From positions 1-64,000 of the forward strand of contig CAIQUZ010000121.1 in assembly GCA_903875135.1 (NCBI GenBank): DNA of 64,000 nucleotides, written 5' to 3'. Below the pieces are notes generated by a model. The model was given only the letters and a program-made list of their open reading frames with translations, was not told the origin of the DNA and did no database searches. The translations under genes were made by a program, and so were the position numbers. The stretch comes from an uncultured beta proteobacterium. Lineage in GTDB: Bacteria; Pseudomonadota; Gammaproteobacteria; Burkholderiales; Burkholderiaceae. How positions within the stretch are numbered: position 1 is the stretch's first letter; each line of letters begins with the position of its first letter. Of the stretch, positions 17,502 to 26,519 are shown in pieces.

Positions 17502-17705
17502 ATGGCTAAAGAAAATACAGTGGTTCTTTTTTTTAAATCGATGAAAGCAGTATTTTGGGGGTTTTTGGGAGTAAGAAAAGCGCAAGGACAGGCGGATGAT
17601 ATGGCTTCTTTGTCCTTTGTTCATGTCATAATTGCGGGTGTAGTGGGCGTTATTATTTTTATGTCTACCTTGCTTTTAATTGTTAAATTAGTTTTAGCTA
17701 AATAG
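17502..17705 (+). CDS. DUF2970 small membrane protein
   Basis: A 67-residue protein with an N-terminal KSMKAVFWGFLGVRKAQG segment and one C-terminal membrane helix (FVHVIIAGVVGVIIFMSTLLLIVKLV). This matches the DUF2970 family found between ctaG and coxC in betaproteobacteria. Function is unknown; linkage suggests a part in oxidase assembly or stability. It is preceded by AAGGA. Confidence 0.85.
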   Translation: MAKENTVVLFFKSMKAVFWGFLGVRKAQGQADDMASLSFVHVIIAGVVGVIIFMSTLLLIVKLVLAK

Positions 17706-17734
17706 TTTTAAAGTTTATTTTTTAGGAGAGCATT

Positions 17735-18595
17735 ATGTCTTCACCGACAACTCAAGCACCATATTATTATGTGCCCGAGCCTTCAAGACATCCAGTACGC
17801 GCCAGTATTGGTTTGATGGCATTTGGTTTTGGAATGTCTCAATGGGTGAATGGTCACCATTGGGCAGCTTATTTAACCTTGGCGGGCGTTTTATGGGTTC
17901 TATTCGTATTATATCAATGGTTTGGTGATGCTATTCGTGAATCAGAAAGCGGAATGAACAGCGTCAACGTTGACGTTTCCTATCGTTGGTCAATGAGTTG
18001 GTTTATTTTTTCGGAGATCATGTTTTTTGGAGCATTTTTCTCAGCGCTGTTTTATGCGAGAAACATTGCAATGCCATGGTTAGGTGACATTGACCATCAT
18101 TTAATATGGCCAAATTTTGCTGCTAATTGGCCAAACGCCGGACCTGGTGGTTTGGTTGAGCCATTTAAAACGATGGGTCCTTGGCCTATCCCAACTGTTA
18201 ATACAGCCATCTTATTAACTTCGGGTTTAACAGTGACATGGGCACATCATGCCTTGCGCGAAAATCATCGTAAACAAGCGATTATTGGCCTTGCAGTTAC
18301 TGTTGGTTTAGGATTTTTGTTCGTATGTTTGCAAGCCTTTGAATATGTTGAAGCGTATTCAGAACTTAATCTCAAGCTTTCTTCCGGCATATATGGATCA
18401 ACCTTTTTCATGTTGACAGGATTTCATGGATTCCATGTCACCTTAGGGGCGATTATGCTGGCCGTCATCTTACGTCGTTTAATTAAGGGGCACTTCACAC
18501 CAGATAATCATTTTGGGTTTGAAGGTGCTGCTTGGTATTGGCACTTCGTCGACGTTGTGTGGTTAGGTTTATATCTTCTCGTATACTGGATGTAA
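17735..18595 (+). CDS. coxC: Cytochrome c oxidase subunit III
   Basis: A 286-residue subunit III with about seven membrane helices. Conserved blocks include WSMSWFIFSEIMFFGAFFSA, NTAILLTSGLTVTWAHHAL, FMLTGFHGFHVTLGAIML and the C-terminal AAWYWHFVDVVWLGLYLLVY. It stabilises the oxidase core. It is the last structural gene of the coxB operon; AGGAGAG precedes the ATG and an intrinsic terminator follows the stop. Confidence 0.97.
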   Translation: MSSPTTQAPYYYVPEPSRHPVRASIGLMAFGFGMSQWVNGHHWAAYLTLAGVLWVLFVLYQWFGDAIRESESGMNSVNVDVSYRWSMSWFIFSEIMFFGAFFSALFYARNIAMPWLGDIDHHLIWPNFAANWPNAGPGGLVEPFKTMGPWPIPTVNTAILLTSGLTVTWAHHALRENHRKQAIIGLAVTVGLGFLFVCLQAFEYVEAYSELNLKLSSGIYGSTFFMLTGFHGFHVTLGAIMLAVILRRLIKGHFTPDNHFGFEGAAWYWHFVDVVWLGLYLLVYWM

Positions 18596-18599
18596 GAAC

Positions 18600-18623
18600 A
18601 ACCGCTGCTTGCAGCGGTTTTTG
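18600..18623 (+). terminator. Rho-independent terminator after coxC
   Basis: ACCGCTGC / GCAGCGGT stem around a two-base centre (in practice six pairs and a six-base loop), followed by TTTT. It starts five bases after the coxC stop and ends the coxBAC unit. Confidence 0.88.
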
Positions 18624-18634
18624 ATTGGAGAGTC

Positions 18635-18847
18635 TTAATTGACTCCGACACGAATACCGCTACTTTGAATGTAGCCAAGGTAATAAGCCATCCAAACGGC
18701 GATAAATAAGAAGATTGAAAGCCCAATACGTAGGAATAGGGATCTAACCATATTAGAGCTAGAGCCTTTATCCTTCATCATGAAAAAGAGTGCCGATCCA
18801 AGACTTGCCAAAATTCCGAGAAAGATAATAGGAATGAGAATTTTCAT
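18635..18847 (-). CDS. DUF2909 twin-transmembrane protein
   Basis: A 70-residue protein with two membrane helices (IPIIFLGILASLGSALFFMM and LRIGLSIFLFIAVWMAYYLG) joined by a short polar loop. It matches the DUF2909 twin-membrane family located between coxC and the SURF1 gene in betaproteobacteria. It is the only minus-strand gene in the oxidase locus and is divergent from SURF1 with 15 bases between starts. Function is unknown. Confidence 0.85.
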   Translation of the reverse strand: MKILIPIIFLGILASLGSALFFMMKDKGSSSNMVRSLFLRIGLSIFLFIAVWMAYYLGYIQSSGIRVGVN

Positions 18848-18862
18848 AAAAGGTTTTTACCA

Positions 18863-19639
18863 ATGAATTTAGCTGCAATGGTTCAGGATATCAAAAAAAG
18901 ACCAACTGCATTTATTACGATGCTTTTTTTAGTCATTTTAGGAGTTGAGCTTGGCCTGTGGCAATTAAGACGCGCAGAATATAAGATACAAAAGGTACAG
19001 GAAATACAATCAAAAACTCAGTTACCATTTTTGCTGGCCAATGAAAAAGAATGGATAGTTGACGAGGCGCTTTATCATCGCATGCAAGCATCTGGATATT
19101 GGTTAGCTAAGCAGGGGGTTTGGCTAGAAAACCGAACGCATCCCTTAGGAAAAGATCCAAAGACAGGCATTACGACAGGGTTTAACTTACTGATGCCGCT
19201 CAGGTTAGAAGGTAAACAAAATAACATTCTGTGGGTCAACCGTGGTTGGGTTCCAAGAAATTTCAATGAGTTAAATGTTGTTCCAACAATCATTACCTCT
19301 TCTGAAAAAGTAACGGTTGAAGGAGTTGTGTTTCCAGATGGAGGTAAGACTTTACAACTTTCCCATCAAACCGAAAGTTTTGCCAGCGATGGTTTAAGGA
19401 TTCAAGAGAATCTCAAGTTAGATGAAGAGGAGCAACTGCATCAGTGGCATCAGTTACATTTTGTATTAAGGCAGACGAACTCACCAATAACTGAAGGATT
19501 AGATCAGTTGTTACCTGCCATTGAGAAAGGTGTCAACACGCATTATGGATATGCATTTCAATGGTTTGCACTCGCCGTAATGACCTTTTTATTTTGGGTT
19601 ATTACAGCGTATCGCAAAAAATCGCAATCATTGCGATAA
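18863..19639 (+). CDS. SURF1-family oxidase assembly protein
   Basis: A 258-residue SURF1 protein with two membrane helices, near residues 16-35 and 235-252. Family motifs are LGLWQLRRAEYK at the first helix, GFNLLMPLRL and LWVNRGWVPRN in the middle, and HYGYAFQWFALAV at the C-terminus. SURF1 proteins help place heme a in subunit I, which fits the adjacent heme A synthesis genes. AAAGG lies nine bases upstream of the ATG. Confidence 0.93.
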   Translation: MNLAAMVQDIKKRPTAFITMLFLVILGVELGLWQLRRAEYKIQKVQEIQSKTQLPFLLANEKEWIVDEALYHRMQASGYWLAKQGVWLENRTHPLGKDPKTGITTGFNLLMPLRLEGKQNNILWVNRGWVPRNFNELNVVPTIITSSEKVTVEGVVFPDGGKTLQLSHQTESFASDGLRIQENLKLDEEEQLHQWHQLHFVLRQTNSPITEGLDQLLPAIEKGVNTHYGYAFQWFALAVMTFLFWVITAYRKKSQSLR

Positions 19640-19662
19640 TAGATATTTACCTATATTCAACT

Positions 19663-20313
19663 ATGTACACAGAAGAGCCTTTAATTCCAGCAAGTAATCC
19701 TGAAGTTTCCTTAAAGAGAAAATCAGGCATATGGCAAATGTGGTTGATTGTCCTTATTTTTGCTGCACCAGTCATTGCATCTTATGTCATGTTCTACATT
19801 GTTAAACCTACAGGTGGTAAAACCAACTATGGCCAATTAGTTTATCCAGTGCAACAAGCACCGCAAGAGTCGTTGATGCCAGTCGTCTATGGTAAATGGA
19901 CCTTATTGATTGCTAGACCCGCACAAACATGTGAAAAAGATGAAGAGCACTGTTTAAAGATTTTATATTTAATGCGTCAGTTGAGAGCATCATTAGGCAA
20001 AGAGCTGGAGCGGGTACAAATTGTCATCATTAATACCGATAACAGCCAATTTAGCCCCAATTTTTTAGAAGCTTATGATGAAAAATCTGCCGGTATCAAA
20101 GTGTTTTATATGCCCGGTGATGAGGCAAGTAAGAGTCACCTCAAGCAGTGGATCAGTCAAGATGATGGCGGGCAAGCCATCCAGTTACTAGATCCAAATG
20201 GAGCACGCATGATGCGTTTTCCAGTTAGTCCGGCGGCCCCAGATTTTAAAAAAATACGAGCAGATGTGGAGAAATTATTGAAGTGGAATCCCACAGGCAA
20301 GTATGGAAAATAA
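19663..20313 (+). CDS. Membrane-anchored protein of the oxidase locus, thioredoxin-like (unknown function)
   Basis: A 216-residue protein. The start is the ATG giving MYTEEPLIPASN; the longer frame overlaps SURF1. One membrane helix (IWQMWLIVLIFAAPVIASYVMF, about 27-48) is followed by a soluble domain. WTLLIARPAQTC, a second Cys seven residues later, and LLDPNGARMMRFP near the end recall the SCO/thioredoxin fold, but there is no CxxxC or CxxC motif. Homologues sit here in Burkholderiales oxidase operons. A role in redox or copper handling is a guess. Confidence 0.7.
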   Translation: MYTEEPLIPASNPEVSLKRKSGIWQMWLIVLIFAAPVIASYVMFYIVKPTGGKTNYGQLVYPVQQAPQESLMPVVYGKWTLLIARPAQTCEKDEEHCLKILYLMRQLRASLGKELERVQIVIINTDNSQFSPNFLEAYDEKSAGIKVFYMPGDEASKSHLKQWISQDDGGQAIQLLDPNGARMMRFPVSPAAPDFKKIRADVEKLLKWNPTGKYGK

Positions 20314-20331
20314 CACTAAAGGGGGATGCTA

Positions 20332-21438
20332 ATGTCTTGGCAATTAATCTTCCAGCTCCTTTTCATTGCTGCTTTTGTCGGTTCAATACCACTCATGTAT
20401 TCAGCCTTAAAGGGCAACACAATCCAACTACAAAACGTTGTTTGGGTAATTTTATTTTTTACCTTTGACTTAATTTTATTTGGCGCATTTACCCGATTAA
20501 CCGATTCAGGTCTTGGATGTCCAGATTGGCCAGGGTGCTATGGTCACTCCAACCCGATCTTGGCGATGGATCAAATTCTTGATGCTCAACATCAAATGCC
20601 ATTTGGTCCGGTAACCGTTACCAAGGCCTGGATAGAAATGTTACATCGCTACTTTGCCAGTGGTGTCGGTTTTTTAATTGTTTGTTTAGTCGCCATTACG
20701 TGGTTGAAAAGAGCCACATTTGGTCGTCGGGTATTTTATTTTTCCTGTGGATTGTTTTTCCTTGTGAGCCTTCAAGGCGCCTTTGGGGCACTGACAGTGA
20801 CGATGCGACTTCAACCGCTCATTGTGACATCGCATTTAATGCTCGCCCTGATACTCGTTATCTCTTTAACTGCGCTTACTGAAGTAATTCAAATCAGAGA
20901 TGGATTATTAAAACCTAAAACATATTCATTAATGATTCCAATTGTATTAATGTGTATTGTTGCTACCCAAATATTTTTAGGTGCGTGGGTAAGTACAAAT
21001 TATGCTGTGTTGGCATGTTTAGGTTTTCCTCAATGTAATGGAGAGTGGATACCACAAATGGATTTTATGAATGGGTTCACATGGTGGCGTGAATTAGGTA
21101 GAACGGCTTCTGGTGAATTTCTCAATACGCAAGCATTAATGGCCATTCATTGGACCCATCGGGTTGGGGCTTTGATCATCACTTTAAGTGTAACTTTATT
21201 CTTAGTATTCTTTCATCAGATACGTCACGCTGGAAATGTGGAATGGAATGCGAGAGCGTCTTATTGGAAAAAATATCTTTTACTTGTTCTGTGCATCCAA
21301 CTTGTGAGCGGTGTATCCAATGTGATTTTCCAGTGGCCGATGATTGTTGCATTAATTCACACAGGGGGCTCTGCCGCTTTACTCATCGGGCTGACTAAAT
21401 TAACATCCCTTTCTTTATATCCCAGCGCGAATCAATGA
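20332..21438 (+). CDS. ctaA: Heme A synthase (COX15/CtaA)
   Basis: A 368-residue membrane protein with about eight helices. It converts heme O to heme A. Conserved blocks are [21 protein letters not shown] near the N-terminus, a histidine in [24 protein letters not shown], and [13 protein letters not shown]. The start is ATG 20332 because GGGGG lies six bases upstream; an in-frame ATG at 20326 is too close to that site. It overlaps ctaB by four bases. Confidence 0.95.
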   Translation: MSWQLIFQLLFIAAFVGSIPLMYSALKGNTIQLQNVVWVILFFTFDLILFGAFTRLTDSGLGCPDWPGCYGHSNPILAMDQILDAQHQMPFGPVTVTKAWIEMLHRYFASGVGFLIVCLVAITWLKRATFGRRVFYFSCGLFFLVSLQGAFGALTVTMRLQPLIVTSHLMLALILVISLTALTEVIQIRDGLLKPKTYSLMIPIVLMCIVATQIFLGAWVSTNYAVLACLGFPQCNGEWIPQMDFMNGFTWWRELGRTASGEFLNTQALMAIHWTHRVGALIITLSVTLFLVFFHQIRHAGNVEWNARASYWKKYLLLVLCIQLVSGVSNVIFQWPMIVALIHTGGSAALLIGLTKLTSLSLYPSANQ

Positions 21439-22313
21439 TGATTGAAACAATGAACTCAGCAAAATGGCGTCAGTTATATGCTTTGACGAAGCCACGCGTT
21501 ACCCAACTGGCCGTTTTTTGCGCAATCATTGGCATGTTTTTAGCTACTCCTGGAATGGTTCCATGGTCAATATTGATCGGGGGATCTTTCGGCATTTGGC
21601 TTCTAGCAAGTGCTGCGTTTGCCGTGAATTGTTTAATTGAACAAAAGGTTGATGCCAAGATGAAAAGAACTGCTTGGCGAGCTTCAGCAACAGGGGAGGT
21701 ATCTGTTAAAGAAATATTGATTCTATCGGCGGTGCTTGGTTCAATTGGCTCATTGATGTTGTGGATTTTTGCTAATCCACTAACCATGTGGTTGACGATA
21801 CTCACCTTCGTTGGTTATGCCATTATTTATACATGGTATTTAAAACCTGCCACTTCACAAAATATTGTGATTGGTGGCTTATCTGGAGCAATGCCTCCCG
21901 CGCTTGGATGGGCCGCTGTAGCAAATAATGTTTCACCTGAAGCCTGGTTATTAGTATTAATCATATTTGCTTGGACTCCCCCTCATTTTTGGGCTTTGGC
22001 ACTATACCGTCGTGAGGATTACGAGAAGTCAGAACTTCCCATGTTGCCAAATACCCATGGAGAGCAATATACACTTTTGCATATTGTTTTATATACACTT
22101 ATCATGCTAGCCGCCTCGATCCTGCCATACGTATATGGGATGAGTGGTATGCTCTACCTCATTAGCGCACTTGTATTAGGCCTTATCTTTTTAGGGTACT
22201 CTGTGAAACTTTATATGAACTATTCGGATGTTCTGGCTAAAAAAACATTTCGATATTCGATTACCTATTTATCATTATTATTTGCAGTTTTATTAATAGA
22301 CCATTATGTTTAA
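21435..22313 (+). CDS. ctaB: Protoheme IX farnesyltransferase
   Basis: A 292-residue UbiA-family prenyltransferase that makes heme O from protoheme and farnesyl diphosphate. [19 protein letters not shown] is near the start. The first Asp-rich motif region reads [18 protein letters not shown], and [28 protein letters not shown] and [19 protein letters not shown] follow. It is translationally coupled to ctaA by an ATGA overlap and overlaps the SCO gene by eight bases. Confidence 0.96.
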   Translation: MMIETMNSAKWRQLYALTKPRVTQLAVFCAIIGMFLATPGMVPWSILIGGSFGIWLLASAAFAVNCLIEQKVDAKMKRTAWRASATGEVSVKEILILSAVLGSIGSLMLWIFANPLTMWLTILTFVGYAIIYTWYLKPATSQNIVIGGLSGAMPPALGWAAVANNVSPEAWLLVLIIFAWTPPHFWALALYRREDYEKSELPMLPNTHGEQYTLLHIVLYTLIMLAASILPYVYGMSGMLYLISALVLGLIFLGYSVKLYMNYSDVLAKKTFRYSITYLSLLFAVLLIDHYV

Positions 22314-22914
22314 AGTAGCTTTAACAAAAAACCTCATCGTTGGCCTCTGTGTATTGGCATTGACATGCCTGAGCTCTTGCACACAGCAAGTGAAGTTTAA
22401 TAATGTTGATATTTCGGGATCGACATCATTTTCACCTGCATTTGAATTACAAGACCATCATGGTGTCGTACGCCATTTAGATGACTTTAAAGGCAAGGTT
22501 GTTGTTGTCTTTTTTGGGTATACCCAGTGTCCTGATGTATGTCCAACAACGATGTTTGAGATGAAAAAAGTCATGGAATTAATGGGTAAGGATGCTAATC
22601 AAGTTCAAGTTGCATTCATTACACTTGATCCTCAAAGAGACACTTTAGAACTATTAGAAAAGTATGTGCCAAGTTTTGACCCAAGATTTTTGGGCCTTCG
22701 TCCACAAACAGATCAAGCGCTAGAACAAGTGGTCAAGGGATATAAAATCTTTTATCAAAAAGTGGCATCAAAAGACCCACAAAATTACACCATCGATCAT
22801 ACGGCGGGGAGTTATGTGATTGATAAAAAAGGTCAATTACGTTTATTTATTAAGCATAACCAAGGCGAACAAACACTCGCAGATGATTTAGAAAAACTTG
22901 TAAAAATTAATTAG
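22306..22914 (+). CDS. SCO-family copper chaperone (SenC), lipoprotein
   Basis: A 202-residue SCO1/SenC protein. A signal sequence ends in a lipobox (LTCLSSC), suggesting a lipid-anchored periplasmic protein. The copper-binding CxxxC is in [15 protein letters not shown], and the distal histidine is in [13 protein letters not shown]. It supplies copper to the CuA centre of subunit II. It is the last gene of the plus-strand heme A/oxidase assembly run and overlaps the convergent rpoH by eight bases. Confidence 0.94.
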   Translation: MFKVALTKNLIVGLCVLALTCLSSCTQQVKFNNVDISGSTSFSPAFELQDHHGVVRHLDDFKGKVVVVFFGYTQCPDVCPTTMFEMKKVMELMGKDANQVQVAFITLDPQRDTLELLEKYVPSFDPRFLGLRPQTDQALEQVVKGYKIFYQKVASKDPQNYTIDHTAGSYVIDKKGQLRLFIKHNQGEQTLADDLEKLVKIN

Positions 22915-23818
22915 CAAACGCGGCGAGGGAGTTGCGCATTTTCTTCATCGCAGCGACTTCGATTTGGCGAACCCTTTCAGCTGAGATATGCAATTCTGCC
23001 GCTAAATCATGTAGCGTTAATGCTGTCTCGCCTGAAGCACTTGATAGCCAACGTGAACGAATAATTCTTCTACTTCTTTCGTCTAGTGCGTTGAGTGCAT
23101 GATCTAGACCAGCTGTTTCAAGTAAGAGGCTTTGTTGATGAGCTAATACTTCCGTTGGTTCAAGGCGCGAGTCCGACATCCACGCGCCAATTTCTTTAGG
23201 ACTTTCGTCATCTTGATCAGGCTCTAGTTGAACATCATGCCCACCTAAGCGTATTTCCATATCTTTCACATCTTCTGCTCGCACGTCAAGTGCCTTCGCT
23301 AATGATGCGATCTCAGCATCTGAGAGGGCATTTAAAGTGGGTTTGTTACTACGTAAATTAAAAAATAATTTACGTTGTGGTTTCGTAGTCGCAATTCTGA
23401 CTAAGCGCCAGTTTTTCAGGATAAATTCATGAATTTCGGCTTTGATCCAATAAATGGAATATGAAACAAGCCGCGTACCATGACTCAAGTCAAATTTTTT
23501 GACTGCCTTCATCAAACCGATGTTGCCTTCTTGTATTAGGTCCGCATGTGGCAAACCGTATCCAAGGTATTGACGTGAAATGGATACAACCAAGCGTAAG
23601 TGACTTAAAACTAGTTTCCGAGCAGCCTCTAAATCATTATTTTCAGAAAGTTCTTTCGCTAAGTGGACCTCTTCTTCAATACTGAGCATTGGCATTTGAT
23701 TGACTGCAGAAATATAGGCCTCAAGGCTACCCATACCTCCTAGGGGTAAACTTGGCATTAATGGCACAAGGCTATTTGTGGCATTCATCGGTTTAGAGTT
23801 CATCATCAAATTAGACAT
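22907..23818 (-). CDS. rpoH: RNA polymerase heat-shock sigma factor (sigma-32)
   Basis: A 303-residue sigma-70-family factor. Region 2 shows ARKLVLSHLRLVVSISRQYL, GLPHADLIQEGNIGLMKAV and RLVSYSIYWIKAEIHEFIL. The RpoH box region reads TTKPQRKLFFNLRS. Region 4 ends with TLHDLAAELHISAERVRQIEV. It directs transcription of heat-shock genes. A perfect CIRCE operator lies nine bases upstream of the start, so HrcA probably represses it. It follows ftsY on the same strand after a 329-base gap. Confidence 0.96.
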   Translation of the reverse strand: MSNLMMNSKPMNATNSLVPLMPSLPLGGMGSLEAYISAVNQMPMLSIEEEVHLAKELSENNDLEAARKLVLSHLRLVVSISRQYLGYGLPHADLIQEGNIGLMKAVKKFDLSHGTRLVSYSIYWIKAEIHEFILKNWRLVRIATTKPQRKLFFNLRSNKPTLNALSDAEIASLAKALDVRAEDVKDMEIRLGGHDVQLEPDQDDESPKEIGAWMSDSRLEPTEVLAHQQSLLLETAGLDHALNALDERSRRIIRSRWLSSASGETALTLHDLAAELHISAERVRQIEVAAMKKMRNSLAAFAN

Positions 23819-23827
23819 TCTCTTATT

Positions 23828-23854
23828 TTAGCACTCATTTATTGAGAGTGCTAA
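23828..23854 (-). promoter_or_regulatory. Perfect CIRCE operator (HrcA site) upstream of rpoH
   Basis: TTAGCACTC (23828-23836), nine-base spacer, GAGTGCTAA (23846-23854). This is an exact match to the CIRCE consensus bound by the heat-shock repressor HrcA. It lies nine bases before the rpoH ATG, so within or next to the 5' leader. Confidence 0.93.
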
Positions 23855-24147
23855 ATCTTTTTAATGATTTAAGTAGTTGAATTTGTTGCAAATATTATGA
23901 TAATGATGATGATATTCATCCATCTTGGGACTTGCGTCATGTATGTTTGAACTCTTCAGAAGTACAAAATATTAGTTAATTTGCTTATGGGGATTGGGGT
24001 TTGAGTTTGTTGGAGTTTGGTATACGCAGGAGGGTTAAAAATTCTAAGATATGTGAAGAATAAGTTTCTAGTTGCCTGACTAGACTTTTATAAACCTATG
24101 ATTTATGCAGATAATTAGTTTCAAGATCAATCATTATCTTCAGATAA
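23855..24147. other. AT-rich intergenic stretch between ftsY and rpoH
   Basis: Together with the CIRCE site this is a 329-base gap, the longest in the window. No open frame with a credible product was found. Toward the rpoH side the minus strand has TTGCAA followed by AT-rich DNA that could serve as a promoter, but no clean -10 pairs with it. No ftsE or ftsX lies here, although those genes separate ftsY and rpoH in E. coli. Confidence 0.6.
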
Positions 24148-25047
24148 TTAATCATTTTGTAATAATTCTTTTGCAAAGTCTTGAGCAGTAAATACTTGTA
24201 ATTGTTGGATTTGCTCCCCGACGCCGAGACCTAAGATTTTGGGGGGATTCGGTGTTAAACGCAACGCTTGTGCAATAGCACATAGAACACCGCCTTTTGC
24301 CGTCCCATCAATTTTAGTAATAATTAAACCTGAGAGAGTTAGTGATTCATGAAAAGCTTTTACTTGAGATAAGCCATTTTGGCCAGTGTTTCCATCTAAC
24401 ACCAAAATAGTTTGATGAGGTGCGCTAGGAATGAGTTTTTGGATGACCCTCTTTACTTTGCGAAGCTCTTCCATGAGGTGGGATTGAGTAGCTAGCCTTC
24501 CGGCAGTATCGATTAATAGAACATCCATCTGACGAGCTTGGGCAGCGCCAATGGCGTCATGAGCGACGGTCGAAGCATCCCCAGAAGTCTGAACAATCAC
24601 ATCGACAGTATTTTTGCGACCCCATTCTACAAGTTGTTCACGGGCTGCGGCTCGAAAAGTATCACCAGCCGCTAACATAATTTTTTTTTGTTGATTTTGC
24701 AGGGTATGGCATAACTTACCGATTGTCGTGGTCTTGCCTGCTCCGTTAACACCAACAATCAACCAAATTTCAGGGATATTAGTAGGGATATGCTGAGTTA
24801 ATGGATTGATATTAAACTCTAGAGGTGAAAGTAATTCTGAAATCAAACTTTCCAAGCGGTTTTTTAGTTGTAGGGCGTCGGAAATTTTTTCTTTTTTGGC
24901 GATGGATCGAAGTTGAGCCAATAATACCGAAGTGGCATCAATACCCACATCTGCAAGAAGCAGGGACTCTTCCAAGGATTCAAATAATGCCTCATCAACC
25001 TTGGATCGGTTAAAAAGTGATGATAAAGTTTTGCGTAGCCCGAACAT
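24148..25047 (-). CDS. ftsY: Signal recognition particle receptor FtsY
   Basis: A 299-residue SRP GTPase. The four-helix N domain (~1-90) and the G domain are complete: Walker A GVNGAGKTTTIGKL, DTFRAAAREQL, DTAGRLATQ, TKIDGTAKGG and the closing GLGVGEQIQQLQVF. The long acidic N-terminal membrane-binding region of E. coli FtsY is absent, leaving a compact NG protein. It receives SRP-ribosome complexes at the membrane. TAAAAT ends eight bases before the ATG and no Shine-Dalgarno is obvious. Confidence 0.95.
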   Translation of the reverse strand: MFGLRKTLSSLFNRSKVDEALFESLEESLLLADVGIDATSVLLAQLRSIAKKEKISDALQLKNRLESLISELLSPLEFNINPLTQHIPTNIPEIWLIVGVNGAGKTTTIGKLCHTLQNQQKKIMLAAGDTFRAAAREQLVEWGRKNTVDVIVQTSGDASTVAHDAIGAAQARQMDVLLIDTAGRLATQSHLMEELRKVKRVIQKLIPSAPHQTILVLDGNTGQNGLSQVKAFHESLTLSGLIITKIDGTAKGGVLCAIAQALRLTPNPPKILGLGVGEQIQQLQVFTAQDFAKELLQND

Positions 25048-25094
25048 AGAAGTTTATTTTACAGATGAAAACTGAATAAAGGTATTTCAAAGTG

Positions 25095-26507
25095 ATGAGT
25101 CAAAAAAAAGTGAGTTTATATAGAAATATTCAGCAATCAATCTGTTTGCTATTTGTGTTGGTTGCTCCCTCAATCAGTTTTTCACAAGATGAGACTTATA
25201 TTCACGAGTCAAAATTAGCGAATGGCCTAAAAATTATTGTAAAAGAAGACCATCGGTCTCCGACTGTGGCACACATGGTTTGGTATCGAACCGGCTCTAT
25301 TGATGAAACTTCGGGCACGACAGGTGTTGCACATGTACTAGAACACATGATGTTTAAAGGTACTAAAAAATTAGGTCCTGGTGAATTTTCTAAGCAAGTG
25401 GCAGCTTTAGGTGGGCGCGAAAATGCATTCACGAACAATGATTACACAGCGTATTTCCAACAAATTGAAAAATCACATTTAGAAGAAATGATGCTGCTAG
25501 AGGCTGACCGTATGCAAAACTTAAATTTGTCCGAAGAAGAGTTTAAGAAGGAAATTAATGTGGTAATGGAAGAGCGCCGCTTGCGAACAGATGATAAAGC
25601 CTCTGGACTGCTTTATGAACAATTTATGGCTACCGCCTTTAATTCAGCTCCAAATCGTCATCCAGTCATTGGCTGGATGGATGATTTAAAAAACATGACC
25701 TACCTAGATGCGCAGCGTTGGTATCAACAATGGTACACGCCGAGTAATGCGGTCCTTGTCATTGTGGGAGATGTCAACCCACAAGAAGTATTTGCTCTTG
25801 CAGAAAAGACATATGGCAAGGTGCCAAACAAATACAATGTGGAGCGAAAAATACAAGGTGAACCTGAACAGATTGGCATCAAAAGATTCAATTTAAAAGC
25901 ACCGGCAGAAAATGTTTTAGTTTTTCTAGGTTGGAAAGCACCAAAAATCATTGAGGGGAATATTGACGTCATTGATCCTTGGGCTCTTGAAGTATTGGCA
26001 GGAGTACTTGACGGAAATCAGAATACAAGACTAAATCGGGTGCTCGTCAAAGAGCAACGCATCAGTAATGGAGTAAACGCTTCCTATGACTCTGGGGGTA
26101 GAAGTGAACAATTATTTATGATTTATGGATCACTCTTGCCTGGAAAATCTGCCACATTGTTTGAAACGGAAGTCAAAAAAATAATCAAGGATATTGTCAA
26201 AAATGGAATAAAGCCTGAGGAGCTTCAACGGGTAAAGATAGCGGTTACATCAGCACAAATTTATAAAAGAGATTCTGTGTTTGGACAAGCAATGGAAATC
26301 GGCTCAGCAGAGATTGTTGGAACATCATGGAAAAAGATTGACCAAATGACCGATAAAATACAAGCGGTAACTGCAGACCAAGTAAGAGCAGTAGCAAGTC
26401 AATATTTTATTGATGATCATTTGACTGTGGGAGTATTAGACCCTCAGCCCATCGATCCAAAGAAAAAATTAGCTAATGAACGAGCCGCAGCAAATATTCA
26501 ACGTTAA
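25095..26507 (+). CDS. M16-family zinc metallopeptidase (active subunit)
   Basis: A 470-residue pitrilysin-type peptidase. The signal peptide ends near SISFSQDETY. The zinc motif HxxEH is present as HVLEHMMF (~residue 82), with the third ligand glutamate ~75 residues later in EEFKKEINVVMEERR. The C-terminal M16 domain follows. It is a periplasmic peptidase, probably pairing with the next gene as active and inactive partners. The ATG at 25095 is preferred to the GTG one codon upstream. Confidence 0.93.
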   Translation: MSQKKVSLYRNIQQSICLLFVLVAPSISFSQDETYIHESKLANGLKIIVKEDHRSPTVAHMVWYRTGSIDETSGTTGVAHVLEHMMFKGTKKLGPGEFSKQVAALGGRENAFTNNDYTAYFQQIEKSHLEEMMLLEADRMQNLNLSEEEFKKEINVVMEERRLRTDDKASGLLYEQFMATAFNSAPNRHPVIGWMDDLKNMTYLDAQRWYQQWYTPSNAVLVIVGDVNPQEVFALAEKTYGKVPNKYNVERKIQGEPEQIGIKRFNLKAPAENVLVFLGWKAPKIIEGNIDVIDPWALEVLAGVLDGNQNTRLNRVLVKEQRISNGVNASYDSGGRSEQLFMIYGSLLPGKSATLFETEVKKIIKDIVKNGIKPEELQRVKIAVTSAQIYKRDSVFGQAMEIGSAEIVGTSWKKIDQMTDKIQAVTADQVRAVASQYFIDDHLTVGVLDPQPIDPKKKLANERAAANIQR

Positions 26508-26519
26508 ATCGAGATCAAT

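Noticed and set aside
23986..24000. CCCCAAT and CCCCATA on the minus strand as a sigma-32 promoter for rpoH
   Set aside because: No CTTGAA-type -35 at the required 13-15 bases, and the site is about 170 bases from the gene.
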